The notes below the pieces were generated by a model. The model saw only the letters and a program-made list of their open reading frames with translations. It searched no databases and had not been told where the DNA came from. This document shows, piece after piece, positions 34,431 through 44,905 of a stretch of 64,000 bases of DNA; the stretch's first letter is position 1; the number at the start of each line of letters is the position of its first letter. The position numbers were made by a program, and so were the translations under genes. Origin of the DNA: Myxococcales bacterium. GTDB lineage: Bacteria > Myxococcota > Myxococcia > Myxococcales > Myxococcaceae. The DNA is taken from contig JACPVI010000024.1 in NCBI GenBank assembly GCA_016191815.1, forward strand, positions 1 through 64,000. Reading direction: 5' to 3'.

Positions 34431-35297
34431 ATGGCTCGAACCGTCAAGGGCGGCCTCATCCAGGTCGCCTGTCCGAAGACCGAGGGAAGCGTCAAAGAGA
34501 TCGCCACCGCGATGCTGGAGAAGACGCTGCCGCTGGTGGAGAAGGCCGGCAAGAGCGGAGTGCAGATGCTCTGCCTCCAGGAGATCTTCAACACTCCCTA
34601 CTTCTGCCCGGCGCAGACGCCCAGCTGGTACGAGACCGCCGAGGAGGTGCCCGGGCCGACCACCCAGCTGTTGGCGGAGTACGCCAAGAAGCACGGGATG
34701 GTGGTGGTGGTGCCGCTCTACGAGCGCGAGATGGCCGGCGTCTACTACAACACCGCGGCGGTGATCGACGCCGACGGCAAGTACCTCGGCAAGTACCGCA
34801 AGAACCACATCCCGCAGACCTCGGGCTTCTGGGAGAAGTACTACTTCAAGCCCGGCAACCTCGGGTACCCCACCTTCCGCACCCAGTTCGGCGTGGTGGG
34901 CGTGTACATCTGTTACGACCGGCACTTCCCCGAGGGCGCGCGGCTCTTGGCGCTCAACGGCGCGGAGGTGGTGTTCAACCCCTCGGCGACCGTGGCCGGT
35001 CTCTCGCAGTACCTCTGGAAGCTGGAGCAGCCCGCCCACGCGGTGGCCAACGGCTACTTCATGGGCTGCATCAACCGGGTGGGCACCGAGCCGCCGTGGA
35101 ACATCGGGAGGTTCTACGGCACTTCGTACTTCGTCGACCCCCGAGGGAACTTCCTTGCCACCGGGAGCGAGGACAAAGACGAGCTGATCGTCGCCGAGAT
35201 GAACCTCGAGCTGATCGAGGAGGTGCGGAGGGTCTGGCAGTTCTTCCGCGATCGCCGCCCCGAGACGTACGGCGACATGGTCAAGCTCCTGCCGTGA
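34431..35297 (+). CDS. Beta-ureidopropionase-type nitrilase-superfamily amidohydrolase
   Basis: A 288-aa carbon-nitrogen hydrolase with the Glu-Lys-Cys triad as Glu51 (CLQEIFNTPYFC), Lys124 (KYRKNHIPQTSGFWEKYYF) and Cys161 (VYICYDRHFPEGAR). The HIPQ-x-x-GFWEKYYF region is typical of N-carbamoyl-beta-alanine/N-carbamoylputrescine amidases. The hydantoinase gene next to it favours beta-ureidopropionase, releasing beta-alanine, CO2 and ammonia in reductive pyrimidine breakdown. ATG at 34431 has a GGGAG site; an earlier ATG at 34389 is less likely. Confidence 0.92.
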   Translation: MARTVKGGLIQVACPKTEGSVKEIATAMLEKTLPLVEKAGKSGVQMLCLQEIFNTPYFCPAQTPSWYETAEEVPGPTTQLLAEYAKKHGMVVVVPLYEREMAGVYYNTAAVIDADGKYLGKYRKNHIPQTSGFWEKYYFKPGNLGYPTFRTQFGVVGVYICYDRHFPEGARLLALNGAEVVFNPSATVAGLSQYLWKLEQPAHAVANGYFMGCINRVGTEPPWNIGRFYGTSYFVDPRGNFLATGSEDKDELIVAEMNLELIEEVRRVWQFFRDRRPETYGDMVKLLP

Positions 35298-35306
35298 GGT
35301 GATGCC

Positions 35307-36698
35307 ATGAGGATATTGATCAAGAACGGGACCGTCGCCACCGCCTCGGAGCTGTTCAAGTCGGACGTGCTGATCGAGGGGGAGAAGATCGCTCTGCTCG
35401 GAGCGGACCTGGTCTCGAAGGTGGGCGAGGTGGACCGCACCATCGAGGCCTCGGGCAAGTTCGTCATCCCCGGCGGCATCGATCCGCACACCCACCTCGA
35501 CATGCCCTTCGGCGGCACCAAGAGCGCCGACGACTTCGAGACCGGGACCCGGGCGGCGGCCTTCGGCGGCACCACCTGCGTGGTGGACTTCGCCATCCAG
35601 CCGGCGGGCGGAGCGCTCCGCGCAGGCCTCGACGAGTGGCACCGGAAGGCCGAGGGCAAGGCCTGCACCGACTACGGCTTCCACATGATCGTCCGCGAGG
35701 CCGGCAAGGAGACGCTGGCCGAGATGGACCTCCTCGTGAAGGAGGGCGTGCCCTCGTTCAAGCTCTTCACCGCCTACCCGGGCGTGTTCATGGTGGACGA
35801 CGCGACTCTCTTGCGCGCGCTGCAGCGGAGCGCCGGCAACGGCTCCCTCATCTGCCTGCACGCCGAGAATGGGCCGGCGATCGACGTCCTGGTCGCCGAA
35901 GCGGTCGCCAACGGCCACACCGCCCCCAAGTGGCACGCGCTCACCCGCCCCCCGCGGCTGGAGGGCGAGGCCACCCACCGGGCCATCGTGCTCGCGGAGC
36001 AGGCCGGGGCGCCGATCTACATCGTGCACCTCACCTGCAAGGAGGCGCTCACCGCGCTGCGCGAGGCCCGCGGCCGCGGCGTGCCCGCGATGGCGGAGAC
36101 CTGCCCGCAGTATCTCTTCCTCTCGCAGGAGAACTACGAGGAGCCGAACTTCGAGGGCGCCAAGTACGTGATGAGCCCTCCGCTTAGGCCCAAGGGCCAC
36201 GACGAGGCGCTCTGGCAGGGGCTCAGGTTCGGCGACCTGGAGTTGGTCTCCACCGACCACTGCCCCTTCAACTTCAAGGGCGACAAGGACCTCGGCAAGT
36301 CGAGCTTCGCGAAGATCCCCAACGGGGCGCCGGGCATCGAGCCGAGGATGAGCCTGATGTGGGACGGCGGGGTGCGCGCGGGCCGGATCGACGTGAACCG
36401 CTTCGTGGAGATCACCAGCACCGCCGCGGCGAAGATCTTCGGCATGTTCCCGGCCAAGGGGACGATCGCGGTGGGCTCGGACGCGGACCTGGTGGTGTTC
36501 GACCCGGAGAAGGAGATCCGCTGGTCGGCGAAGACGCACCACATGCGGGTGGACTACAACCCGTACGAGAACCGGGTGACACGAGGGGCTCCGGCGCAGG
36601 TCTTCTCGCGCGGGAACCTGATCGTCGACGGGGAGAAGTGGCTGGGCAAGGCGGGGGCGGGGAAGTTCGTCCGGCGCGGCTCAAGGCAGGGGAAGTAG
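35307..36698 (+). CDS. Dihydropyrimidinase / D-hydantoinase
   Basis: A 463-aa amidohydrolase that opens dihydrouracil or hydantoin rings. Binuclear metal ligands: His61 and His63 in GGIDPHTHLDMPFGG, carboxylated Lys152 in SFKLFTAYPG, His in CLHAENG and in IVHLTCKEAL, Asp317 in STDHCPFN. Length and order are standard. It supplies the substrate of the preceding amidase and lies 9 bases after it. The dihydropyrimidine dehydrogenase genes needed for the full pathway are not in the window, so imported dihydropyrimidines or hydantoins could be the real substrates. Confidence 0.95.
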   Translation: MRILIKNGTVATASELFKSDVLIEGEKIALLGADLVSKVGEVDRTIEASGKFVIPGGIDPHTHLDMPFGGTKSADDFETGTRAAAFGGTTCVVDFAIQPAGGALRAGLDEWHRKAEGKACTDYGFHMIVREAGKETLAEMDLLVKEGVPSFKLFTAYPGVFMVDDATLLRALQRSAGNGSLICLHAENGPAIDVLVAEAVANGHTAPKWHALTRPPRLEGEATHRAIVLAEQAGAPIYIVHLTCKEALTALREARGRGVPAMAETCPQYLFLSQENYEEPNFEGAKYVMSPPLRPKGHDEALWQGLRFGDLELVSTDHCPFNFKGDKDLGKSSFAKIPNGAPGIEPRMSLMWDGGVRAGRIDVNRFVEITSTAAAKIFGMFPAKGTIAVGSDADLVVFDPEKEIRWSAKTHHMRVDYNPYENRVTRGAPAQVFSRGNLIVDGEKWLGKAGAGKFVRRGSRQGK

Positions 36699-36705
36699 CC
36701 TGCCG

Positions 36706-36905
36706 ATGAGACAGGCGCTCTGGCTTTTCTCGCTCGCGCTGGCTTCCGGCTGCGTGCACAAGCCGAAGGCGGCGGCGGCGGCTCCGGCCGCGTCCGCGGC
36801 CAATTCCTCAGGCGCGCAGCCACAGCCGGAGAGCACGAGACCGCCGGGCCCCTCGGGCAAGGCCCGGCCGAGCGCCTCGGACGTCTCGAATCCGAGCACC
36901 CGCTG

Positions 36906-36906
<1 letters not shown>
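36706..36906 (+). CDS. Small Ala/Pro-rich lipoprotein
   Basis: A 66-aa product: MRQALWLFSLALASGC is a clear lipoprotein signal with an LASGC lipobox at Cys16, followed by an Ala-, Pro- and Ser-rich tail. Starts 7 bases after the hydantoinase stop and its TGA overlaps the permease ATG by one base, so it is embedded in the operon. No function can be assigned. Confidence 0.6.
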
Positions 36907-38489
<1,583 letters not shown>

Positions 38490-38504
38490 CCGGCGAGGGT
38501 GCCG

Positions 38505-41500
38505 TCATTCGAACGGGTCCCCGAATACGAAGGGGGCCTCCTCGGAATCGGTGGCGGACCTGAGCACGGGCGCTGATGGATCTAGCCTCACGTCCAAGGT
38601 GCGTTCTCCCTCCTCCGGGAGGTCGAGGACTTGCCGGTGCACCTGAACGCCTCCTTCCGCGGGGCGGTAGACGAGCAGGGTGTACCGGCCCGCGGGGAGC
38701 AGCCTGAAGGTGAAGACACCGTTCCGCTCGCCTTGAGGCGAGTACGCGAGGACGTCGAACAACTCCTCGGGCGTGGCGGGCAGCGCCGTCTCGCTGGGAA
38801 CCAAGCCGGCGGCCAACCCGCGGTTCGGCGCAGGCGCTTCCACCCGAACCGTGACGGTGACACCTTGCCTCGGCTCCCTGAAGTCGACGCGTACCGGAGT
38901 GGCACGGATCGCGATCACCTTCTGCGGCAGGAGGACGGGCGTCCGGCTGCCGCGCCGCGAGGGCCTCACCCTCACCGTGTATTGCCCGTCTTTGAGACCT
39001 CGAATCTCGAAAGCGCCGTCGGGAGCGATCCTCTCGGATCTGGACTGCCGGTCCCCGCTCGCCTCGACCGAGCCCGCGACCGCGGCCCCGGCAGCATATG
39101 TGACGGTGCCGATGATCGATGCGCCTCGGTCCAACTTCACGTCGAGCGCAGTCGCTGCCGGCGGCACCGGCACGCGCGCCTCCAGGTAGCGGGAATGCTG
39201 GACAACCGCCACCAGCGGCCGATCGTCGACGTGCGGCAGCCGATAGCGCCCGTCGGCAGCCGACGCCACCGCCCCGAGCCTCTCCGAGAGGTAGAGCTTC
39301 GCCTCCTCCTCGGGCGGACTTCCGACATCCACCAGGGCGCCGGCGACCGGAGCGCCCGTCTCCCCGTCCAGCACCCGTCCGGAGAGCGCCCGCCCGGCGA
39401 CCAGCACGATGTCCGGGACCACGGTCACCCGGTCCTTGAGCACCGCGACGGTCCTCTCGGTGGACGCGAGCCCTTGCGCCGAGACCATCAAGGTCATCTC
39501 CCCGTCGCGGTGAGCCTCCAGCTCGAACTTGCCGTCGCCGTCTTTCACCGCCTCGAAGTTGATTTCGTAGCGGGTGACCGGGCGCCCATCCGAGGTGATC
39601 ACCCGGCCGCGCACCAAGCCGGTGGCGATCATCACGATCCGCAGGCCGCGCTCGCCGGCCTTCGCCCGGCGGCCCTCGAAGGGTGCCGCGCGCTTGCCCG
39701 GGGCCTTCTCCTGGTAGCCCTTCTTCGAGAGCTGCAGCAGGTACTCCCCCTCCTCGAGGCCCTTGATGAGGAACGCGCCGTCGGTGCCAGTGCGGGCGGT
39801 GAGGCCCTTCGGCGCGCCGTCGAACAGGCGAAAGGCGTCGACGAAGCCGAGTTGGCCCATGCCGTCGGCCCGCCTGGGAACGGCGAGCAGGTGAACCTCC
39901 GGAATGGGACCGCCGCGCTCGTCCACGACCTTTCCGGAAATCGAGAGGGTCTCCCTCAGCCGGAGCTTGATCTTCTGGGCGGCGCTGCCGCGGACCTCGA
40001 CGCGGGCCTTCACCGACTTGTGCCCGTCTCCGGCGCTCGAAACGGCGACCACGCTCCACGTTCCCTCCTCCAGGCCCGAGATCTTGAAAGCCCCCGCGGC
40101 GTCGGTCGGCTCTGAGGTCTTCGGCTCCGCGAAGCGGTCCTCTCCCTCTCGGCTGGCAGCGACCTGAGCCCGCGCCACCGGCCGGTCCCTCTCGTCCACG
40201 ACTTCTCCCGACAGAGTCGCCCCCTGCGACAGCGCGATGCGGAGGCCCTGCGATGGAGCGCTCGCCTTCAGTCGTCCCGGCTGGAAGTCCGAGTGGGTGA
40301 CGCGAAGCTCGTATTCGCCCTCGTCAAGTGCGGTCAGCGCGAACCCGCCGTCCGCATCCGACCGGGCACTGTCGGCCTTGCCCCGCCAGCGCTCGAGAGA
40401 GTCTTCCTGCTCCTCGGGCGGCCGGGGCCATCGCGCTTCGATGGAGGCGTTCGCGACGGGTCTCCCCTCGGGGTCCACCACCGCACCAGCCAGCGGCGCG
40501 GCGGTCCTCAGGGTCAGGTGCACGACCGTGGCACCCGACCCACCGATCTCGTACTCGATCGAGTCCTCGGAGGCGTATCCCTTCGCTTGGACGTGGATCC
40601 AGCCGCGTCCTCCCTGCACCGGACTCAAGCGGTAGCGTCCATCGGTCCCAGTCTTGGCCTTCTTCCAGACTCCAGCGCCCGACATCCGGACCGAGACGGT
40701 GGCACCCGGCACAGGTCGCTTTGCGCCATCGGTGACTGTGCCGACAATCTCCCCCGCATCCCCCACCACGATTTCGACGTCGAGGACATCGGTGCCGGGT
40801 TCGATCTCGACCGACTCGGCACCGAGGCGGCCGCCTGCGACGGCAGTTAGCTCGTAGTCGCCAGGGCGGAGGCCGGCGAAGTGGAAGGTCCCCTGCTTGT
40901 CGGCATCTACCTTGGCCTTCCGGTGCTGGCCCTCCAGCGAAACCTGCGCCGCCGGAAGCGGCTCGCGTCCGGCCAGAACGACGCCCGCGATCCGGCGAGG
41001 AGCGTGCAAGGTGAGGCGCACCTCCTCGGCTCTATCGGCCGGTGTCACCTTCTGGTGCGCGGGCAATAGCGCCCCGCTGGCGGCGACGAGGTTGTACTGA
41101 CCCTCCGGAAGCGGCCCGAGCGCGAAGGCGCCGTCGTCGCCGGTGAGCGCGTCGAAGAACCGGCTGTGCGCGGCGTAGATGGCGGTGACCACGGCGCCAC
41201 CGATGCCGGCCCCTTTCTCATTCACCACCTTTCCTCGGAGCGCCATGCCGGACGAAACCAGGATCTCGGCGTTCTGAGCCCCGGCGGCCACCTGCTGCAC
41301 CACCGCCGAGTCAGCCTCCGCATCCGCCCAGAGCGCGTAGCTTCCCTCTTCCAGGCCGGTGAGCTCGAAGAAGCCCTCTGCGCCCGACCGCGCCCGCACG
41401 ATCGGCGGGGCTTCGCCACGCCTTTCGACCACCAACTGCATGAGTTGGGCGGCCGCCTCGCCGCATCCACACTCGAGAAGCTTCCGCCCGCACTCGTTGT

Positions 41501-41813
41501 CGCATTGGCAGGGGAGCTCGGACAGCGTCTCGTCGCCTTCCGGGCGCGTGGCGATCACCAGCGCCCCCGGCAGCGGGCCTGATGCACCGAGCACCCGTCC
41601 TCGGATGCTCAGCGATCCTTGGGGCGGCGGGAGAGGAGCACTGCGCACCGAGTTCAACTGGGCGCGGATCCTCTCGAACGACGCCTGCGCCTCGCGCTGC
41701 GGGTCCTCGGAGGTGGCGGCGGGCGCCTCCGCCTCTCGGCCGCCTTCTCGAAGCAGGAACCACAGGCAACCCGCGAGGCCGAGCGCGGCCACTGCCGCCA
41801 GCAGCTTCTTCAT
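38505..41813 (-). CDS. Lipoprotein-like protein with about ten carboxypeptidase-regulatory (Ig-like) repeats
   Basis: A 1102-aa protein beginning MKKLLAAVAALGLAGCLWFLL, a signal with possible lipobox at Cys16 (or an N-terminal anchor). From residue about 68 it is a chain of CarboxypepD_reg-type units, each with G-x-V-x-D-x-x-G-x-P-[VL]-x-G-A-x-V and DGxFxLxGLxxGxYxL patterns, for example GEIVGTVTDGAKRPVPGATV and GAFKISGLEEGTWSV. The first unit has a Cys-rich insert (PCQCDNECGRKLLECGCG). Common in myxobacteria on the cell surface; probably structural or adhesive. The ATG at 41813 is set by the signal. Confidence 0.8.
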   Translation of the reverse strand: MKKLLAAVAALGLAGCLWFLLREGGREAEAPAATSEDPQREAQASFERIRAQLNSVRSAPLPPPQGSLSIRGRVLGASGPLPGALVIATRPEGDETLSELPCQCDNECGRKLLECGCGEAAAQLMQLVVERRGEAPPIVRARSGAEGFFELTGLEEGSYALWADAEADSAVVQQVAAGAQNAEILVSSGMALRGKVVNEKGAGIGGAVVTAIYAAHSRFFDALTGDDGAFALGPLPEGQYNLVAASGALLPAHQKVTPADRAEEVRLTLHAPRRIAGVVLAGREPLPAAQVSLEGQHRKAKVDADKQGTFHFAGLRPGDYELTAVAGGRLGAESVEIEPGTDVLDVEIVVGDAGEIVGTVTDGAKRPVPGATVSVRMSGAGVWKKAKTGTDGRYRLSPVQGGRGWIHVQAKGYASEDSIEYEIGGSGATVVHLTLRTAAPLAGAVVDPEGRPVANASIEARWPRPPEEQEDSLERWRGKADSARSDADGGFALTALDEGEYELRVTHSDFQPGRLKASAPSQGLRIALSQGATLSGEVVDERDRPVARAQVAASREGEDRFAEPKTSEPTDAAGAFKISGLEEGTWSVVAVSSAGDGHKSVKARVEVRGSAAQKIKLRLRETLSISGKVVDERGGPIPEVHLLAVPRRADGMGQLGFVDAFRLFDGAPKGLTARTGTDGAFLIKGLEEGEYLLQLSKKGYQEKAPGKRAAPFEGRRAKAGERGLRIVMIATGLVRGRVITSDGRPVTRYEINFEAVKDGDGKFELEAHRDGEMTLMVSAQGLASTERTVAVLKDRVTVVPDIVLVAGRALSGRVLDGETGAPVAGALVDVGSPPEEEAKLYLSERLGAVASAADGRYRLPHVDDRPLVAVVQHSRYLEARVPVPPAATALDVKLDRGASIIGTVTYAAGAAVAGSVEASGDRQSRSERIAPDGAFEIRGLKDGQYTVRVRPSRRGSRTPVLLPQKVIAIRATPVRVDFREPRQGVTVTVRVEAPAPNRGLAAGLVPSETALPATPEELFDVLAYSPQGERNGVFTFRLLPAGRYTLLVYRPAEGGVQVHRQVLDLPEEGERTLDVRLDPSAPVLRSATDSEEAPFVFGDPFE

Positions 41814-41947
41814 CGAGGATCCTCCGCGCCTCGCCGGCGCCTTCAGCTTGGAATCTCGCACAAAGAGTGGTGACTCCACCACCGGTCGCGTTGTGTGAAC
41901 GCGCCCCGCATTTGCGGCCACGTTCGCGCCTCGGGTACGAAGCAGCC

Positions 41948-42601
41948 ATGCCGCTTTTCGAGCGCGGGCGGGTGAGGGTCGGCCGCGTCGCGGGTGTGGC
42001 GGTGCGGGTGCACTGGACCGCCCCGGTGGGCGCCCTCGTCTTCTGCGGGTTCCGATTCGATCCCCTGCTTTGGTTCTGCTTCTTCGGCCTCGTGCTGCTG
42101 CACGAGGTTGGGCACGCGCTGGTGGTGAAGGCCTGTCGGGCCAAGGCGGTGGCGATCGATCTCACCGGCTTCGGAGGCCTTTGCCACTGGCGCGGCGAGG
42201 TGTCCGCGGCCGGGCGCGCCGCGATCGCCTGGGGAGGCGTGTGGGCTCAGCTCGCCCTGCTCGCGTTCATCGAGGCCTGGCTCTGGATCAGCGCCCCGCG
42301 GCTCGGCTACCTGGGCCGGGAGGTGGTCGCGTTCTTCACCTACTCGAACGCGTGGATGATCCTCTTGAACCTGGTGCCGATTGCCCCGCTCGATGGCGCC
42401 GAGGCGTGGAGGCTCCCCGTGTTGCTCGGGAGGGCCGTGAGGTCGCGTTTGCCCGGTGCGCGAGCGCGGCCCCTGCTGCTCACCACGCTGGAGCAACGCG
42501 ACGAGGCCGAGGAGGCGGTCGAGACCGGCGAGCGCGGCGAAGAGGTCAAGGCGCTGGTGTCTTCCCTGCTCGAAGCCGCAAGGAAGGAGCCCCCGCCTTG
42601 A
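41948..42601 (+). CDS. M50 (site-2-protease-like) membrane metalloprotease
   Basis: A 217-aa membrane protein with HEVGH (His52, Glu53, His56) in a hydrophobic segment and the second zinc element NLVPIAPLDGAEAW (Asp149), the arrangement of site-2 proteases/SpoIVFB. It is near the minimal size and lacks PDZ or CBS domains. The ATG at 41948 begins the conserved LFERGRVRVGRVAGVAVRVHW opening. Substrate unknown; such enzymes often release sigma or transcription factors from the membrane. The stop overlaps the next start. Confidence 0.88.
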   Translation: MPLFERGRVRVGRVAGVAVRVHWTAPVGALVFCGFRFDPLLWFCFFGLVLLHEVGHALVVKACRAKAVAIDLTGFGGLCHWRGEVSAAGRAAIAWGGVWAQLALLAFIEAWLWISAPRLGYLGREVVAFFTYSNAWMILLNLVPIAPLDGAEAWRLPVLLGRAVRSRLPGARARPLLLTTLEQRDEAEEAVETGERGEEVKALVSSLLEAARKEPPP

Positions 42602-42852
42602 GTCCGCTCCACCTCGTCGCGGGGATCTCGATCGTCTTCGCGGTGCTGTTCCTCCATGGGTTGCTCCAGCGGCGGCCTGACCCGGCCCTCTCTCTTCGCG
42701 CCCGCTACCTCGCGCTCACCAGGCTGAGTCCCGCCGAAGCGCGTGCCCACCTGGCCGGCCGACTCGAGTCCCTGAGCGAGCGCTTCCCAGGCCACAGCTA
42801 CGTCTGGTACTTGAGCTGGCTGGTGAAGGATCTCGAGCGCTCCAAGCAGTGA
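42598..42852 (+). CDS. Small membrane-anchored hypothetical protein
   Basis: An 84-aa protein starting at TTG, overlapping the protease stop by 4 nt (TTGA) with an AAGGAG site upstream. Residues 4-22 form a membrane anchor (LHLVAGISIVFAVLFLHGLL); the rest is a helical, Arg/Leu-rich domain (LTRLSPAEARAHLAGRLESLSERFPG). No family recognised. Coupling suggests it works with the M50 protease, perhaps as a partner or substrate. Confidence 0.55.
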   Translation: MSPLHLVAGISIVFAVLFLHGLLQRRPDPALSLRARYLALTRLSPAEARAHLAGRLESLSERFPGHSYVWYLSWLVKDLERSKQ

Positions 42853-42873
42853 CGGCCAGGTGGACCCCGCGGC

Positions 42874-42902
42874 TTGTTGGCGCATCGGGCGCGGGCTATA
42901 GC
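42874..42902 (+). promoter_or_regulatory. Candidate promoter of methyltransferase gene
   Basis: TTGTTG and TATAGC separated by 17 bases, 13 bases before the ATG. The -10 is a good match and the -35 moderate; judged by eye. Confidence 0.4.
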
Positions 42903-42915
42903 AACCACTCCTCGG

Positions 42916-44076
42916 ATGAGCGCCCTCCTTGCCAGGATCCGCGTGGTGTCGAAGGCGCGAGCGCGCCGGATCCTCCAGCGGGCGCGGTCTCACTTCCCTG
43001 GCCTCGACGAGTGCCTGCGCGAGTCGGAGAGCCAGCGCCCCGCCGTGGCAGAGGAGCCGCCCGTTGCCGGCCCGGCCGAAGCTTCACCGCGGACCGCTAC
43101 GAGCACCTTCGAGGCGGCATTCTTCGTCGAAGCCGTGGAGGCGCTGGGAGCAAAGAGCCCAGGCCTCGCCGGCGCCATCCGCTCTGCCCGCGAGACCCTG
43201 TCCACCTTGTCGGCCTCGGGCGTCACGCGCGGCGCCGACGTGCACGGCAAGCGAGTCCTCGATTGGGAGTGCGGGCGCGGCGCGCACGCGGCGGCCCTGC
43301 TGCAGCTGGGCGCGAGAGAGGTGGTGGCGATTGACAGCTGGCTGGATCTGCCCAGCGCCAAGGACACGATTGGCACGCTCCCCGGCGTGGTCTGTGGCCG
43401 GATGACCATCGAGCAGCTCGCGGAGGATCCGGCGCGGCGCGGTTCGTTCGATCTCATCTTCGCCAACACGGTCACCGAGCACCTCCCCTCGTTGCCGGCC
43501 GGGTTCCAGCGCTGCTTCCAGCTGCTCTCGCCGGATGGAGTGCTCCTCCTCAACCATGACAACTACTACCAGCCGGTCGGCTCGCACGACCATGGCTTTC
43601 TCTTCTACGACTGCCACAACCAGGTCGTGTTCCAGGGCGTCCGCTGCTGGGAGGAGAACGACTGCCGCAGATCGTCCGAGCACCGGCAGAAGATCATGCG
43701 GGAGCTTCCCTGGACCTGGGACCCGGGGATGGAAGATGCGCTCTCGCCCGGCCAGTGCCGTGCCTGCCCTTACTTCAAGCGGGCCGTTCCGTGGGCGCAT
43801 CTTCTGAGCCAGCCGGAATTCCGCCGAGTTTTTCCCCAGCCCGCGTTCAGCACCGGGTACCCGCGGTCGTCGCTGAACAAGCTCACGCCCTTTCAGCTCA
43901 GGCAGTTCGTCATCGAGGCCGGGTTCGACCTCGAGGCCTGGGTGCCGCGGCTGATTGCAAACGAGCCCCCGGAGGAGCTGCTTCGGCCCCCGTTCGCGTT
44001 TCACCGGGAGGATCTCAAGGCCTCGACCATCGGGGTCAGGGCGAGGAGGGGCTCCTCCCCACCGAGCTACGGCTAG
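42916..44076 (+). CDS. Class I SAM-dependent methyltransferase
   Basis: A 386-aa protein with a Rossmann methyltransferase core: motif I VLDWECGRGAHAAALLQLGA, acidic loop VVAIDSW, FDLIFANTVTEHLPSL and LSPDGVLLLNHDNYYQP. The N-terminal 75 residues are helical and the C-terminal part holds several Cys (CRACPYF, DCHNQVVF) that may bind a metal. The motif I Gly pattern is slightly changed (ECGRG) but still compatible with SAM binding. Resembles glycan- or lipid-modifying methyltransferases; substrate unknown. ATG at 42916 is chosen. Confidence 0.8.
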   Translation: MSALLARIRVVSKARARRILQRARSHFPGLDECLRESESQRPAVAEEPPVAGPAEASPRTATSTFEAAFFVEAVEALGAKSPGLAGAIRSARETLSTLSASGVTRGADVHGKRVLDWECGRGAHAAALLQLGAREVVAIDSWLDLPSAKDTIGTLPGVVCGRMTIEQLAEDPARRGSFDLIFANTVTEHLPSLPAGFQRCFQLLSPDGVLLLNHDNYYQPVGSHDHGFLFYDCHNQVVFQGVRCWEENDCRRSSEHRQKIMRELPWTWDPGMEDALSPGQCRACPYFKRAVPWAHLLSQPEFRRVFPQPAFSTGYPRSSLNKLTPFQLRQFVIEAGFDLEAWVPRLIANEPPEELLRPPFAFHREDLKASTIGVRARRGSSPPSYG

Positions 44077-44106
44077 AGCAAGTGCCGCCGCCCTGGAGCG
44101 GATGCT

Positions 44107-44562
44107 TCAGCGCTTGGAGGTCACGAGCATGGCGACGGCCTGGCGAACGCGCCTGGCCCGCGTCTCCGGTCTCTTCGCCTCGCGGATGGCCTCCGCGTGC
44201 TCTCGCTGGTGGCTGAAGCTCAGCTTCTCCCAGGCTGCCTTCGCCTTCGGGTTCTTGGCCAGCGCGGAGGCGAGCTCCGCGGGGGCCCTCACCTTGCGTG
44301 GCGCCGTGTCCAGCTCGATGGCCAGCTCCACGGTGTCTCCCACCTTGATGCCGGCGGCCTCGCGCCGGTCCTTCCGCACCGGGATGTAGTACCTCCCCGA
44401 ATAGACCGCGACGGTGGACCTGAACGCGTACCCGTTCACCGTCACCCTGACCGGAGGCCGGGCGCGGCCGAAGGTCTCCCTCACGTCGAACGGTAGCTCG
44501 ATGAACAGGTCGCTCCGCTCGGCGCCCACCACAGCCTCGAGCTTCTTTCGGACTCCCGGCAT
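44107..44562 (-). CDS. DUF1905/YdeI (OmpD-associated)-like protein
   Basis: A 151-aa protein with an N-terminal DUF1905 domain (about 15-90; FIELPFDVRETFGRARPPVRVTVNGYAFRSTVAVYSGRYYIPVRKD) and a YdeI-type C-terminal helix pair (ALAKNPKAKAAWEKLSFSHQREHAEAIREAKRPETRARRV). Fused DUF1905-YdeI proteins are common and of unknown biochemical function; YdeI has been tied to antimicrobial peptide resistance in enterics. It is convergent with the methyltransferase gene. Confidence 0.87.
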   Translation of the reverse strand: MPGVRKKLEAVVGAERSDLFIELPFDVRETFGRARPPVRVTVNGYAFRSTVAVYSGRYYIPVRKDRREAAGIKVGDTVELAIELDTAPRKVRAPAELASALAKNPKAKAAWEKLSFSHQREHAEAIREAKRPETRARRVRQAVAMLVTSKR

Positions 44563-44732
44563 GCGCGCACCTCCCGCGACGGATTTGTAGCCCTACAAGG
44601 CAAGTTGCGGTCAGTTTCCCAGCAACGCCAGGAAGCTGCCCGCCCACACGCGTTCGAACCGCCCTCCGGTGGGCCCGAGGCTCAACCGCATGTCGACTTG
44701 GACTGCACCGTCGGAGCAGGGGACGGTGGGCT

Positions 44733-44855
44733 TCACCGGTAGGCCGCCTCGTCTCCGCTGCACGGGATGTCGTCGGAGATCTTGCCCTCTCCGGGCGGCA
44801 CCACTGTGGCGCAGGCGGTCAGTGCGGAGCAGAGGGCCATCACTGCGAGGCGCAT
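44733..44855 (-). CDS. Very small lipoprotein, possibly frameshifted
   Basis: A 40-aa frame with signal MRLAVMALCSALTACATV and an LTAC lipobox, ending at a TGA. Sequence in the neighbouring frame continues to 44611 with protein-like composition (PVKPTVPCSDGAVQVDMRL, then VWAGSFLALLGN), so either the gene is frameshifted near 44735 or a second short ORF starts at a GTG overlapping the stop. It lies 50 bases beyond the giant surface-protein gene on the same strand. Confidence 0.45.
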   Translation of the reverse strand: MRLAVMALCSALTACATVVPPGEGKISDDIPCSGDEAAYR

Positions 44856-44905
44856 GCGGCGGTGGCATACGCGGGGCATGGGGGTCCGGTCAACGAGCCG
44901 CAACC

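Noticed and set aside
44733-44735. TGA at the end of the 40-aa lipoprotein as another selenocysteine codon
   Set aside because: Read-through gives no redox motif and poor protein sequence; a frame change explains the downstream sequence better.
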